DNA from: Pelagomonas calceolata
Lineage: Eukaryota; Sar; Pelagophyceae; Pelagomonadales; Pelagomonadaceae
Assembly (NCBI GenBank): GCA_918797485.1
Contig: CAKKNE010000004.1
Location: 2,914,001 to 2,978,000 of the forward strand
Length of the DNA: 64,000 bases
Reading direction: 5' to 3'
The first letter of the stretch is position 1; each line of letters opens with the position of its first letter. Made by a program: the position numbers and the translations under genes. The notes under the pieces were generated by a model. The model was not told where the DNA came from, ran no database searches, and worked only from the letters and a program-made list of their open reading frames with translations. Of the stretch, positions 21,801-32,349 are shown one piece after another.

Positions 21801-24800
21801 GCCGCGTCGCCCCGGAATCGCGCGGCGTCGTACTGGCACGCTTTCCGCACGAGCACCGCGGCCTCGGCCAGGCGCTCCTCGTACTCCGCCCTATCATCAT
21901 CTAAACGTTCCGTGTGCTGCGCGCGCATGCGTACGCATTCACCCTTGGCGCGTTTCAAGGATTTCAGCACTTTTGGTTCCCACGCTCTATCAGCTCGCGC
22001 GATGCACATGCCCTCGACGGCGTTGAGGGGCCTTCCATGTAACGCGCAGAGCTCCGCTATATTAGACGCGTCTCTGGCTGTGGCCAATATAGGCTTTATG
22101 AGCTGAGGCACCACTTCCACGAACTTTTCAACAGCCACGGTCGTCTCGGCGTCCGAGCAGGGCGTATCTAAAACAGCTTTGATTTTGCGCCATCGCGTCT
22201 CGCACCACGTCCCGATCAGGTAGCATTGGTCCGCGTGGCCATCCAACGTGTCGCGCCGCACGCCATGCAACGCGCGCAGCAGCGACCGCCGCGCGATGCT
22301 AGCGTCGCACTCCGTCAGGGCGCAGAGGCGCCGCGGCGAGGCGTCCAACGATGCTGACGCGGACTCGATCGTGGTCTTGCCTTCATTAAGTTCCCGGGCG
22401 ATCGTGCGGACATCTTTCGGGAGCGCGGGCGGCGCGGGGCCCAATCCTCCCTTCTTGACGGCGTTGCGCGCGCGACCCAAGGACGTGTCGGCGGGCTCCA
22501 GCTCGCACTCTTCATCATCAAGGTCGTGCGACCGCACATCCTCGGCATAGTTCCTTTTTAGTGACAGCTCGGCCGAGTCGCGGCCGCGCATCTCCCGCTC
22601 AAGCATGGCGCCGACGTCCCGCACATAAGTCGCGACCGGGTCCGCGGCCGTCGCCGCGCAGGCCCGCAGGCGCCGGAGGGCGTCGCGGACCCACGCCGGC
22701 TGCGCCTCCGACGCGCCGTCCCAGGGGCACGTGATCGCGCGCGGCGGCACGTACTGCAGATGACTTAGGGCGGAGACGCAGGGGTCGCCGCAGCGCGCGC
22801 AGCCCTCGAACAGCTTCTGGAGCGGCATGACCAAAGCGGCGGCGATGTCGGCGTCGCGGAGCTGGCCCTTCTTCGCAAAGGACCACTGCTTCTGGACCTT
22901 GCGCTTCTCCGAGGCCGTCATGTCGTCATTTAGATCATCCTTTATGTCGATGTCGAGGTCGAGGCGGAACCAGGGTTTTCGTAGGAATCGATCGTCCCTA
23001 CAAGTCTCCTCGACGGCTTCGACGTATCTCGCAGTCGCGATCCGCAGCGCCGTATCCAGCTCCGTGGCCATGGCGTACCGCGTCCGCTCCAGCAAGCGCC
23101 GCAGCGGCTCCTGGGGCGACTTGCGCGTGTCGAAGAGGTCCCCGTGGTACTCGACGCGCGTCGGGTCGAAGCACGGCTCCACGAGGCCGGTCAGGCCTGT
23201 CCGCAAGGCCTCGCCGACGTCCTTCGGCCAGGTTTTCTCAACGGCCGGGAGGCCTTTACTCAGGACCTCGGAGAAGAGGCGCTGAAAGGCCGCCGGCGAG
23301 AGCTGTACAGGGCGGTGGACAAGGAATGTGGCATCTAACGAATGCGTCGCAATGATCTTTTGAGCCCCCTGCGTCGCGCACAGAGCAAATCTGGAGCCCA
23401 CAAACGGGTGCAATTCGTTAAAATGGCCGTCGTCGTGCTTATCAACCACATCATCAGGAAAATGGATCTCCCGCGTCAAGCCGGCCTTGAGCGGCAGGAC
23501 GACCGGTTTTCGAGCGGGCGAGGCATTACCATCAATACGGTAGCCCTCGTCCGCCGTCGGTTCGTCAGAAGTGCCCCACTTACTTGAAATCCAATTCGCA
23601 TGTTGTCCCTCCTCCACATCCTCGTCATCAATCGCTTCCGAAGCCTCAGGAGCGACGTGGAGCAGGGCGTGCTTCGCCAGGAGGAACCGCCGGTGCGTAT
23701 CCTTCGAAACGAAGGCGTCCCTGTCAAAATCATCAAGTTCGGCCGTACAGTAACCCGGCGCGAACTTGACCGCCAGGGCATCCAACGCAGGCAAATCTAA
23801 TGTCCCGTCCGACGAGAGGAAGCGCACGTCTCTCGATGGAGCCTCGCCGGCGAAGGCTGCCTTGGCCAACTGGGCGAATATAAAACCCTGCATCTCGATG
23901 ACGTAGTCGCGCTCGGCCTCGTCCATTTCCTTGGCTAATTGAACATCGTTGCGCCAGGGCTTCGTTTCTCTATGTACACGTTCGTCTAAAGTGGGAAAGA
24001 GCTCGTTCCTCAAATTTGCGATGACTTTTTTGCACAAAGGCGCCGACGCGAAGAAGTGGCGGAGGCGTAGTCTTTCTTCACAAGCGGCGCGCCTTATAAG
24101 AGCCCCCTGCAACCGATTGATCGACACGAACCGGTCCTGCCAGGCACCGATCGTCGCGACGGCCGGGACCCAACTTTCAGGCGGCCAGGGGTCGTCGAAC
24201 CATTTCACGCGGTGGTTGCGCCCGTCGCCGTCGTCAGAATGCTGCAAGATGGTACAGGGCACCCACCGCCCCAACCTTCGTTCAAAGTCCGAGACCTGAT
24301 CACTCGGCGAGCGGTCCTGCCGCAACGCGACGGCCACGGGCTTTCCACCATACTTCCGCCAAGCTATGGTAGCGACCTCGACGTGGTCCGCGTCGTCAAA
24401 AATATGTAGGGGTAGCTGGGGCGCGTGGCTCAGGATCGCGCCGCCCTCTTTTGTGGAAGCCCAATCGGACATGAGCGCCCGCGCGGCGTCGCCTAAAGGC
24501 ATTTGATGGATCTCCTCGAGGCGCGCGGCGGCCTTGCGTTTCTTAATAGCGTCGCGCTGCTTTTGGGGCATCGCCGCCTTCCGAGGCCCGTCGATTTTTT
24601 GGGACGCGGAGAACTCGCTCCGCGGGTCCAAATGGGGCGGCTCGCAGCAGCCGACGCCCGGGTCCCGCTCAATTATGATAGGAGGCGGCGGCGTCTTCGG
24701 GCGCGGGGCCTCGAGGTTATCCAAGTCCATTGGTTGAACCACCCTCTTTCTTTTACTTAACTTGATGGGAGTGGGCTTTCTCACTCTAGGAACACTCCCA

Positions 24801-25819
24801 CTAATATGCGTCTCGGCGTAGCGCCTTAATAAAGCCTTGGAGCCGTCGTCGGCCTTCGCCAGATCGGAAAACGTGTCGACGAAGGCAGAAGCCGTCGAAA
24901 AAGCTAACGCAGCACCGCGCGCCTCGGCCTTATTCGGTCTTCCAGTATACCGCTTCTTTTGTTTAGGTTGGTAGTAGACGCCCGGCTTCTTCTCAACTTT
25001 CGGCTTCTTCTCCTTGGTAGCACCAGAGGGTGTAGTCGCCCGCGACTCCAAACCGCGCATTTGTTTGGAATATTCCGTCAATTGGTGCATCTGGGGCCCG
25101 TGGTCCTTCATGAAGTGCATGAACTCGTCGACGTCGACCAGGCCTGAAAAATCAACATCCAAAGCCCGCCAGAGGCCCCGCAGTTCGTCCAACGTTAAAT
25201 CTGCTTCACTGAGGTTGAGGCCGGGGTCCCGCATGCGCGTCACACCTTCGAGTTCTTCGAAGCCCATTCTTCCCGATTCATCGGTGTCGAAGTGGCCAAA
25301 AATTTTGAACCAGTTGCCGTCCGTGACACCGCTGCCCTCCTTCGAATATTCATGTACACATGCATCGTTCAGCTGCTGGCAGATGCGTTGTAAAGTTGCC
25401 TTCTGGAGCACGGGCCAGTCATCTAATATGAGCAAGTAGCAGGCGTGCTGGAACTCGTCGATGGTCACTTCGCCGCTCTTGTCGTGGTCCACATACGCCC
25501 ACAATCCTTCCAACTCTTCTTCTTTTATCTCCCCTTCCTTCCGGGGGACCTTGGAGTCCTTGCTTCGGATCGGGATCTCCAGCACGTCGGTGAGCGCGGT
25601 CTTGAACTCGTCGTAGTCGAGGCGGCCGCTCTTGTCCGTGTCGAGGCGCTCGAAGAGTAACGACCAGTTCTTGCGCATGCAGCCCTTGACGTCCCACTTC
25701 TCGTAGAGCTTGGGAAACGCGTCGTTCATGCGGAGCACGACGCTCCGCAGCACGGGCGCCGGGAGGCCGCTGGTCTCGTGCTGGTCGTGCCGCGTCGGGC
25801 GGCGGTTTTCCGAGACCAT
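10487..25819 (-). CDS. dynein-heavy-chain-like giant protein with EF-hands, motor signature lost
   Basis: One intronless frame of 5110 residues. Four EF-hands open the protein (loops at about 60-71, 111-122, 178-189 and 221-232). A long helical tail and linker follow, then a dynein ring. At AAA1 (about 2115) the Walker A reads LSGGTGKR instead of GPAGTGKT, and the Walker B position reads VLAGVAR instead of a DE-containing CFDEFNR-type motif. AAA2 keeps an intact GPAGCGKS (about 2433). AAA3 has no P-loop (LLIDGMRDGD, about 2755). AAA4 has GGAASGRRT (about 3256). The stalk region (about 3570-3730) is a continuous coiled coil with no room for a microtubule-binding head. AAA5 (RWPLLIDP) and the dynein C-terminal domain (GMTIEGARWD, CPVF) are recognisable. 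Most likely a non-motor dynein relative; DNHD1 is one family to compare. Confidence 0.88.
15620..15840 (-). repeat. Pro/Ala dipeptide and basic low-complexity insert
   Basis: Within the AAA4 region of the dynein-like gene, a PAPAPAPG-type run of about 35 residues is followed by a Lys/Arg-rich stretch (KKGKKKRAKK) near residues 3325-3400. The DNA is a GGCGCCGGTG-type tandem repeat. It breaks the AAA4 fold between Walker A and the rest and has no counterpart in ordinary dyneins. Confidence 0.8.
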
Positions 25820-26307
25820 GGCTGTGTATTTATGTGTGCGCTTACTATCACTGCTGCCTTGATTTATGCGATGCGGCGCTGCCTGCTTGGCTCTCAGCTA
25901 AGGCAGCACTGTGCTCGGCCGACTGCGCTTCTGCGCAGGAATCGACGAGCGTGCCGCAGGAATGGGAAAAGTGGCAAAGGGCAGCGTCTCCCGCACGACT
26001 GCCCGCCCTCCCGTCCGCAGAGCTGTGGCTTTTTGCACGGCGCTGAATCAAAGGTACGGGCTGCGCTTTCTTGCGGTGAAAATCCCCGATCGCAGGTGTA
26101 AATCTACGTCTCGAAACGTGCAGCCACCGGTCAAGGATCAACAAGCAGGGGACAAAACCAAGCGTCTTTAGCGCCTCTGCTCTCCGAGACGCGCGCGGCC
26201 TCTGTCCGCGTCGTCGGGCTGCCCTCGACGAGAAGTCGACGCGCCACAACACCTATCGCAGTCGCGTCCCGCTGGCTGCCCGCAAGGAGTCACAAGTTGG
26301 AACCCCT
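25820..26307. other. divergent promoter region
   Basis: This 488-bp gap lies between the head-to-head dynein-like gene and the 648-residue unknown gene. No CTAG-bounded motif, tRNA or further gene was seen. Confidence 0.4.
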
Positions 26308-28254
26308 GTGGCTGCCCAACCTCTTGCAAGCAGCACCATGGACGAACTACCGCCCAAGACCCCGATGACCCCCGGCGTCGGGCCGCGCTTCGGGCTGGAG
26401 GAGGAGACGTCCTTCGCCGGCAACACCGCGCCGACCGTCGTGAGCTCCGAAGGGACGTCTACCGTCGCCGAGCGGCTCTGGCGCGCCAAGGTGGCGAAGA
26501 AACTGCAAAAGAAGGCCTGGAACCGCTACTGGAAGAAGGACAAATTTTGCGAGGCGGCCGGCGTGCGCGACGCGGACTGCAAGAGATATTTGGAGCTTTC
26601 AAGAAGACACAGCGACGAGCTCTCGTACGACGAGGAGGACGAGCTGGCCGCGCTCCAGAAGCGCATTCACCAAGGCGGCGCGCGGGCCGTGCGGCCCGAG
26701 CGGACGATGCAGCCCTGGGAGGCGCGCCTGCGGCGGCTCTCGTCGGTGGTCGAGGAGGCGCCACAGCCTCAGCAAGTGCGACGCAAGAAGAAGACTCGCG
26801 TCGGCCGGCCGAGGTCCGCCGCGGACAACTCCCTGACGGCGAAGCGCCTCAAGGACGTGCGCAACCGCGAGCGGCGCGAGCTCGCGGCCCGGACGGAGGA
26901 CGGCTCGCTCGCGTCCCAGGTGTCGCACGACGGCGACGTGCGCGCGCACCTGGCCATGACGCGGGCGGCGGACAACGCGACGTCGATCCCCGAGGCCGCT
27001 ATGTTGGTGGCGCCGCCGATCGAGTTCCTCCACCCGCAAGGTCTCCCGCCACAACACCTACTCGTCCCCGTGCGCAACCACCACCCGCCGGAGTGGGTCA
27101 AGCCCACGGGCAAGTCGCCCCCTCCCTCCTTAGAAGCGACGTCCGTGAACGACACGGCCTCACTCACCACTGTAGAGACGGCCGCGACCACTCATACAGA
27201 GATGACGCCGGGGACGCTGGACACTGTTGAATCACCATTACGACTCAAGGCGACGCGCGACACGCACGGCGAGCACGTCTCGCACCAGGAGCACCACCAG
27301 AACCTCGCCCACAACAAAATGGTGAAAAACGTCAAAAAAGCCGTAGCTTTGTTTGGACACGCGGGCAAGTCCGGCGCGGCCGTGGCCTCGTTCAAGGCCT
27401 TTGGGAAAATACGGAGTAAGAGAAGGGGCAAGGACCAGGCCCGAGAAAGGATCCAGCTGAGCCGCCGGGATCTTGTTGACTTGAATCCACAGCACATTGT
27501 GGATTTGTTGCGGCACACGTCGCTCGAGGAGCTGAAACGCGCCGCCTCCAGCGCCCCCTACCGGGAAGAGGCTCGTCAGGAATTACAAAAAGCGCTCGAG
27601 CAGTGCCGCGTCTGCCGCAACCGGACGGACTTTTGTGAGGAGTGCAAGAAGTGCGCGAACGGCTGGTTTTCGCGTAATAGATGGGCCCTGGAGCGCATCG
27701 AGAACGAAGTGAGCGTGGAGACGCGGCGCGTTTTGATGGAGACGGAGAAGGCTTCTGTGTTTGAGCCCTGCCGCCGGTCGCTCGACGACACGCCGCCCAA
27801 GGAGGAGGACACGCGGCGCAAGAAGATCGCCCAGACCATCGTGAGGGAGCAACAACGTCAGTACGACTGGTTAGATAAACATGACCGGAAGCGCGAGATC
27901 GTGTCGGAGAGAGACACGCCCATGAAGAACCGCTTCGATAACAAAGATAAGCGCATCGCCATCCCGGCGCCCGTCGGCCCGACCGGTTTGATAACAAAGA
28001 AGATACCGCTGGAAGGCAAGGCCGTCTACACCAAAGTCGACGAGCTCAGGCAGTGGGACCATCATTTATCAAACGGCCGGCAAGGGACGCCGGCCGAGTG
28101 GCCCAACTGCTGGCGCAAAACCAAAAAGGAGCTCGCCGAGGAGCTCGCCGCGGCGGAGAACCGGGCGTCGCGGGCCAGCTCGCGGGCCAACTCGCGGCCG
28201 GCGACCTCGGGGACGAGAGTGAGTTTCGCGGTCGCGGACGACCGTCTAATGTGA
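26308..28254 (+). CDS. unknown protein with Cys cluster, head to head with dynein-like gene
   Basis: A single-exon frame of 648 residues from 26308; a second in-frame ATG at 26338 is an equally good start. The protein is basic and largely disordered, with KKK/RRK patches at about 158-175. One compact region near residues 430-455 has the spacing CRVC-x6-CEECKKC, a possible zinc-binding cluster. The C-terminus is Ser/Ala/Arg-rich (RASSRANSRPATSG). There is no signal peptide or membrane span, and I recognise no family. Sharing a 488-bp divergent promoter with the dynein-like gene hints at co-expression and perhaps a cytoskeletal or flagellar role, but that is inference from position only. Confidence 0.7.
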   Translation: MAAQPLASSTMDELPPKTPMTPGVGPRFGLEEETSFAGNTAPTVVSSEGTSTVAERLWRAKVAKKLQKKAWNRYWKKDKFCEAAGVRDADCKRYLELSRRHSDELSYDEEDELAALQKRIHQGGARAVRPERTMQPWEARLRRLSSVVEEAPQPQQVRRKKKTRVGRPRSAADNSLTAKRLKDVRNRERRELAARTEDGSLASQVSHDGDVRAHLAMTRAADNATSIPEAAMLVAPPIEFLHPQGLPPQHLLVPVRNHHPPEWVKPTGKSPPPSLEATSVNDTASLTTVETAATTHTEMTPGTLDTVESPLRLKATRDTHGEHVSHQEHHQNLAHNKMVKNVKKAVALFGHAGKSGAAVASFKAFGKIRSKRRGKDQARERIQLSRRDLVDLNPQHIVDLLRHTSLEELKRAASSAPYREEARQELQKALEQCRVCRNRTDFCEECKKCANGWFSRNRWALERIENEVSVETRRVLMETEKASVFEPCRRSLDDTPPKEEDTRRKKIAQTIVREQQRQYDWLDKHDRKREIVSERDTPMKNRFDNKDKRIAIPAPVGPTGLITKKIPLEGKAVYTKVDELRQWDHHLSNGRQGTPAEWPNCWRKTKKELAEELAAAENRASRASSRANSRPATSGTRVSFAVADDRLM

Positions 28255-28598
28255 CTTCTGGTATGAATGTTTACGATAACTCCCGAAAGACGCATCCGAT
28301 TGCCTCCAGAGCACGTCGCCCAGGTGCGCGACGGCTGCCGCCCGGCCCCTAGTGGCCGCGCCGCGAGGCTTGGCGTCCAGCCAGCGCCTCGGCACTCCCC
28401 GACGGCCCGGCTGCCCGCACTTACCAGAAGCTGCCCCGGCGCTTGGAAAGTGTACCAGACACCATTCGTGGCCCGTGACCCGAAGCGCTCCTCCAACGTT
28501 TGAGTTACGAGCTAGAAACATTGCTGCCCAGGGCCATACCTTGCAAGTAAGCGCGCGTTGGCGACCCCCAGCGGTGCAGCCTCGACGACGACCATACC
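28255..28598. other. intergenic region
   Basis: These 344 bp lie between two plus-strand genes and would hold the 3' end of one and the promoter of the next. I see no gene, repeat or CTAG-bounded motif. Confidence 0.4.
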
Positions 28599-30897
28599 AT
28601 GGTGACGCGCTACGAGTACTTCGACAGCCGCAACAACCGCTGGAACCCCTACGACGCGGCGACGTGCGCGTTTCTGGAGAGCGCCGAGCAGGCAAACCCG
28701 AATGCGATCGTGCAGTTGCAGGGTTTGCCCTTCCAAGTGCGATTTGGCCAGAATGCCCGCTCCCAGAAGATGGTGTCGTCGACGGGCATTCTCCAAGTGA
28801 ACGTCAATACCGAAAACTCGCGCGACGTCCGGAGGGTGGCACCGATGCAGCCGCAGCAACAGCAGACGGTGCAGGTCCAAGTACCGCCCAACGCGTATCC
28901 CGGCATGCACGTCCAAGCCCGGATCCCCGACGGCCGGACGATCGACGTGCCGATCCCGGCGGGGGTCATGCCCGGCCAGATAATCTCCGTGGCCGTACCG
29001 GCGCAGGCGCCGCCGATGATGCCGCGGCTCCAGAATCCGGGCGCCGCGCAGCGACCCCAGATGCCGGCGGTCGGCGGCCCCGTGATGCCGCAAATGCCGA
29101 CGATGCAGCGCGGGAATCCGCAGATGCCGGCGATGCCCGGGCAGTACGCGCGGCCCCAGCACGCCGGCGACTTCGTCGGTCCGCCGGCGCAGCGACCCGT
29201 CGGCGGCGGCGCCGCCGCGGCGATCTGGACGCAGCTGGAGATGCGCGACTGCCCCGAGATCGTCGGTCAAGCGCTGAATGAAATGGGCCCCGCGGTCTTC
29301 GCCGAGACGCCCATGGACAACATGCGGCGGACCATCGTCCACAAGGCGTGTAGCTTCGGGCGGCTCCAGACGCTGCAGGCCATCGGGGCCGTGCTGCAGG
29401 CCGCGGGGCGGAACGCGCTGCTCAACCAGCAGGACGCGACGGGCAAGCGCAGCATCGACTACGCGGCGAAACGGGGCCAGGCGCACGTCGTGAAGTGGCT
29501 CCTCGAGCACGGCGCGCCGGTCAGCCAGGCCCAGTCTTTAGGTGCGCAGCACCCCGCCGTCGCGGCGCTCTTCGGCGCGCAAGCGCCCCAGGGCGGCGCC
29601 GTCAACGCGGCGCGCGCGCTCGCGAGCTCACCAAAGCCGGACGACGACCTCACGGCGTTCCTCAAGGAATGGGGCCTCGAGGAGCACGAGGCCGACTTGC
29701 GAGGTATTGGGGTAGACGACGTCCGGACCTGTGTGGAAATCAAAATTTTACGGCGCGTTCGTGCTGAATCATCGCATCGTCCTCCACGCCATCGACGCGA
29801 CGCCTGCTCGATGGCGTGGCGATGCCAGTTCCTCACCGCTCGACCGAGCCAGCACGGCCACGTCATCGCCGAGAAATGACTTAGTGAAGAATTGTCGGGT
29901 GCACCCGACGCACTGGTTGATTTTCACACAGGTCCGGACGCTCGGAACTTTTGAAGAGCACGAGCTGAAGGGCATCGCCAATGAATTAGGAATGAATTTT
30001 GGCCACGGCCACAAGTTCGCGGACGCCTGCAAGCAGGTGCGGAACAAGACGCACGCCCCGCCGCCGGGCTTAGGTGATGACGCCGCCGCCCTGCTCCTGC
30101 AAAAAATGAACGCCATCGAGCAGCAGGGACAGGCGCGCGACAGGGCCATCGCGGACGTCACGCAGGGCCTGCACCACATCGACGAGGGCGTGCACCACAT
30201 CGACGCGACGACGACGAAGACGGCGCAGAGCGTGGAGCAGATCAAGGCCAAGCTCGACGAGGTCGTCGCGAAGACGCGCGGCCAGACGCGCCTCCTGGCC
30301 GACCTGTGTAGTGGCACGACGGAGTGCCCGAAGCTCGTGTGGATGGCCCGCGCCGACCCCAAGGGCCTCGCGAGCTGGATCTCGCCGAGCGCGTGGTACG
30401 GGAAAAAGGTGAAGATCCAGTTCGTCTGCCCCGTATCGATGAAGGTCGGCCCGGGGCCGGGCTTCGAGTTGACCCTATCAAAGGACTGGATGAAGAAGTA
30501 CGGCGTCGCGCTCAACGTCTCGCTGGGCATCCTGCGGCTGGCGATGCAGGTCGGCGCCGCGGCCATGGGCTGCCACCACTGCCACATCGCGGACATGTCC
30601 GTCGACCGCGCTCGATTAAAGAACGCGGACGACCTCTACGCCGAGGTGACCAAGGGCCTGGACAAGGACCAGCAGGAGGCGCTCGAGAAGGGCGCGCCGC
30701 TCGGGAAGCAGCTCGCCGAGGCGTCCTTCCAGATGCTCCTGCGCGACATCATGAAGGAGCACGGGGAGCACCCCAACTTCGGCCTCGTCAAGGTGGTCTG
30801 CGACAAGTCGCCGAACGAGGGCGTCGAGTGGGTCCACCCGGACTGCGTCGAGGCGTTCCGGGAGAAGGGGCTGTCGTTGCTGCGGCCTAAGAAATAG
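28599..30897 (+). CDS. WWE / ankyrin / SAM-like protein
   Basis: Exons 28599-29720 and 29932-30897 give 695 residues. Residues 3-80 look like a WWE domain (RYEYFDSRNNRWNPY ... RDVRRV), a module that binds poly- or iso-ADP-ribose in ubiquitin and PARP proteins. At 91-135 are two copies of a VPP.-YPG/DGR motif common in protist proteins. Ankyrin repeats occupy about 240-320, and a SAM-like helical domain about 350-411 (FLKEWGLEEHE ... GHGHKFADAC). A coiled coil follows at about 427-494, then a folded C-terminal domain with FVCPVSMKVGPG that I recall from large protist signalling proteins but cannot name. The introner splits the SAM-like domain in phase 0 (VDD|VRTL). This is probably a scaffold in ADP-ribose or ubiquitin signalling; the function is inferred from domains alone. 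Confidence 0.82.
29729..29931 (+). mobile_element. full-length introner, sense orientation
   Basis: A 203-bp element with terminal inverted repeats CTGTGTGGAAATCAA and TTGATTTTCACACAG. It is bounded by a perfect 8-bp duplication, GTCCGGAC, at 29721-29728 and 29932-29939. The intron is 29721-29931: the donor GT comes from the duplicated target and the acceptor AG from the element. Inside is a hairpin-forming pair, CGCCATCGA and TCGATGGCG. The copy at 57820 aligns over the full length at roughly nine identical bases in ten by eye. No coding capacity, so non-autonomous. Confidence 0.93.
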
Positions 30898-30940
30898 CAA
30901 CTAGGCAGTCCTACACTCCCCACGCGCAAGTGTCCGCCAC

Positions 30941-32020
30941 TCAGTCGATGCGGTACAGCACCTTGCCCGTCGACGCGCCGCTCTCGAGGTACTTGTGGCC
31001 CTCGGCCGCCTGGTCGAGCGGGAAGGACGTGTCCACCGAGACCTTGAGCTGCCCGCTCTGGAGCCAGCCCATGATCTCGTTCGAGCGGTAGAGGAGCTCC
31101 TCGCGGTTCCGCGTGTAGTCCAGGAGCTTCGGCCGGCACATGAAGCTCGACTTGGCGATGTGGCGCAGCGGCGGGTAGGCCGGCACCGCGCCGGACGCGT
31201 TGCCGAAGGACACGAAGATGCCCCGCTGCGCGAGGGACCCGAGGGACATGTCGAGCGTCGCCTTGCCGATGCCGTCGATCACGGCCTTGCAGCCCGCGCC
31301 GTCCGTGATCTCCAAAACCTTCGCGAGGCCGTCGACGGACTCATAATCCTCGTAGGCCGTGCCCGGCGCCTCGTCGTACAGGATCAATTCATCAACGCCC
31401 GTGGCCTTGCCGATGTCGCCCTTGCCCTTGGCGCACGTGCCGATGACCTTGTAGCCGCGGATCTTCGCCATCTGCGCCGCCCACTGGCACGTGCCGCCGC
31501 CGACGCCATGAACCAACATCCACTCGCCCGGCTGGATGAGCTGCGCGTGGGCGTCCGACGTGAGGTAGTGCGCCGTCAAACCTTGCACGACGCAGGACAC
31601 AGCCACATCCATGGGCACGTCGTCGGGCACGGGCAAGCACTTGGCCGCGGGCACGGCCGTGTACTCCGCGTAACTGCCAAAGACCGAGTAGGCGACCTTG
31701 TCGCCGACCTTGACGTCCTTGACATCCGAACCGACGGCGACGACCTCGCCGCCGCCCTCCTGGCCCCCCACAAAGGGCAAATCGCGGGCGTACAGGCCCG
31801 AGCGGTGGTACGTATCAATAAAGTTGATGCCGGCAAAGGCGTTCTTCACGAGCACCTGGCCCGCCGCGATGTCGGGCACGGGGAAGTCACTTTCTACTTT
31901 AAGCGCGTCGGCGGCGCCGGGTTCGCGCACCACAGCAGCCTTCATGACGCTCGGGACGCTCAGGCGCCGCGACGACGCGCGGCGCGCCGTCATGCGCGAT
32001 GCTAGTCTTAACGCGAGCAT
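30941..32020 (-). CDS. NADPH:quinone oxidoreductase (zeta-crystallin-like MDR family)
   Basis: A zinc-free medium-chain reductase that passes electrons from NADPH to quinones or enones. From the ATG at 32020 the protein has 359 residues. The first 25 are basic and Ser/Arg-rich (RLASRMTARRASSRRLS), fitting a mitochondrial presequence. GroES-like domain: VKNAFAGINFIDTYHRSGLY and GGQEGGGEVVAVG. Nucleotide-binding Rossmann fold: HGVGGGTCQWAAQMAK. The quinone reductase signature continues with VIDGIGKATLD and SLAQRGIFVSFGNASG. Longer in-frame starts up to 32251 add only non-homologous sequence. It converges on the WWE gene with 43 bp between stops and diverges from the lectin gene. Confidence 0.9.
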   Translation of the reverse strand: MLALRLASRMTARRASSRRLSVPSVMKAAVVREPGAADALKVESDFPVPDIAAGQVLVKNAFAGINFIDTYHRSGLYARDLPFVGGQEGGGEVVAVGSDVKDVKVGDKVAYSVFGSYAEYTAVPAAKCLPVPDDVPMDVAVSCVVQGLTAHYLTSDAHAQLIQPGEWMLVHGVGGGTCQWAAQMAKIRGYKVIGTCAKGKGDIGKATGVDELILYDEAPGTAYEDYESVDGLAKVLEITDGAGCKAVIDGIGKATLDMSLGSLAQRGIFVSFGNASGAVPAYPPLRHIAKSSFMCRPKLLDYTRNREELLYRSNEIMGWLQSGQLKVSVDTSFPLDQAAEGHKYLESGASTGKVLYRID

Positions 32021-32048
32021 GGTACCTGCGCATGATTGGTGTGGCGTA

Positions 32049-32203
32049 GCGCGTTGCGACCCTCTCGCCCCTCGCGCAATGCATATGCAGTGTGCAGCGT
32101 CGCGTTGATGGCGTCGAGTCGAGGCGTTTCGTATTCCCAAGCGCGTTGCGACAGCTCGCCCGTCAGGGAGAGCATGCAATGTGCAGTTGTCGATGGCGTC
32201 AAG
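32049..32203 (+). repeat. two-unit imperfect tandem repeat
   Basis: Units 32049-32118 and 32141-32203 both start GCGCGTTGCGAC, share CTCGCCC and a GCAT..GCAxTGTGCAG core, and end GATGGCGTC(A/G)AG. They lie in the promoter between two divergent genes. Confidence 0.55.
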
Positions 32204-32327
32204 CGGTGAGTTCATGTGCAAAAGGCGATTGGTGAAACGCTGTGCATGCACCAGTCAGTGATTCTGCAGCGGAATGCAGTCGATGGAGCCCAAACAAAGC
32301 TGCAACCTCGTGACAGGACAGGCTGCG

Positions 32328-32349
32328 CTAGTGTCTTACAGGCCGCTAG
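32328..32349. promoter_or_regulatory. CTAG-bounded upstream motif, copy 4
   Basis: Begins CTAGTGTCTTACA and ends GGCCGCTAG. A partial inverted copy (CTAGCGGCCTCTAAGAC) follows at 32417-32434. Located about 270-310 bp from both flanking start codons. Confidence 0.55.

Noticed and set aside
10487-25819. Pseudogene explanation for the dynein-like gene
   Set aside because: A 15.3-kb frame without any stop cannot persist without selection; motif losses are confined to catalytic and microtubule-binding parts.
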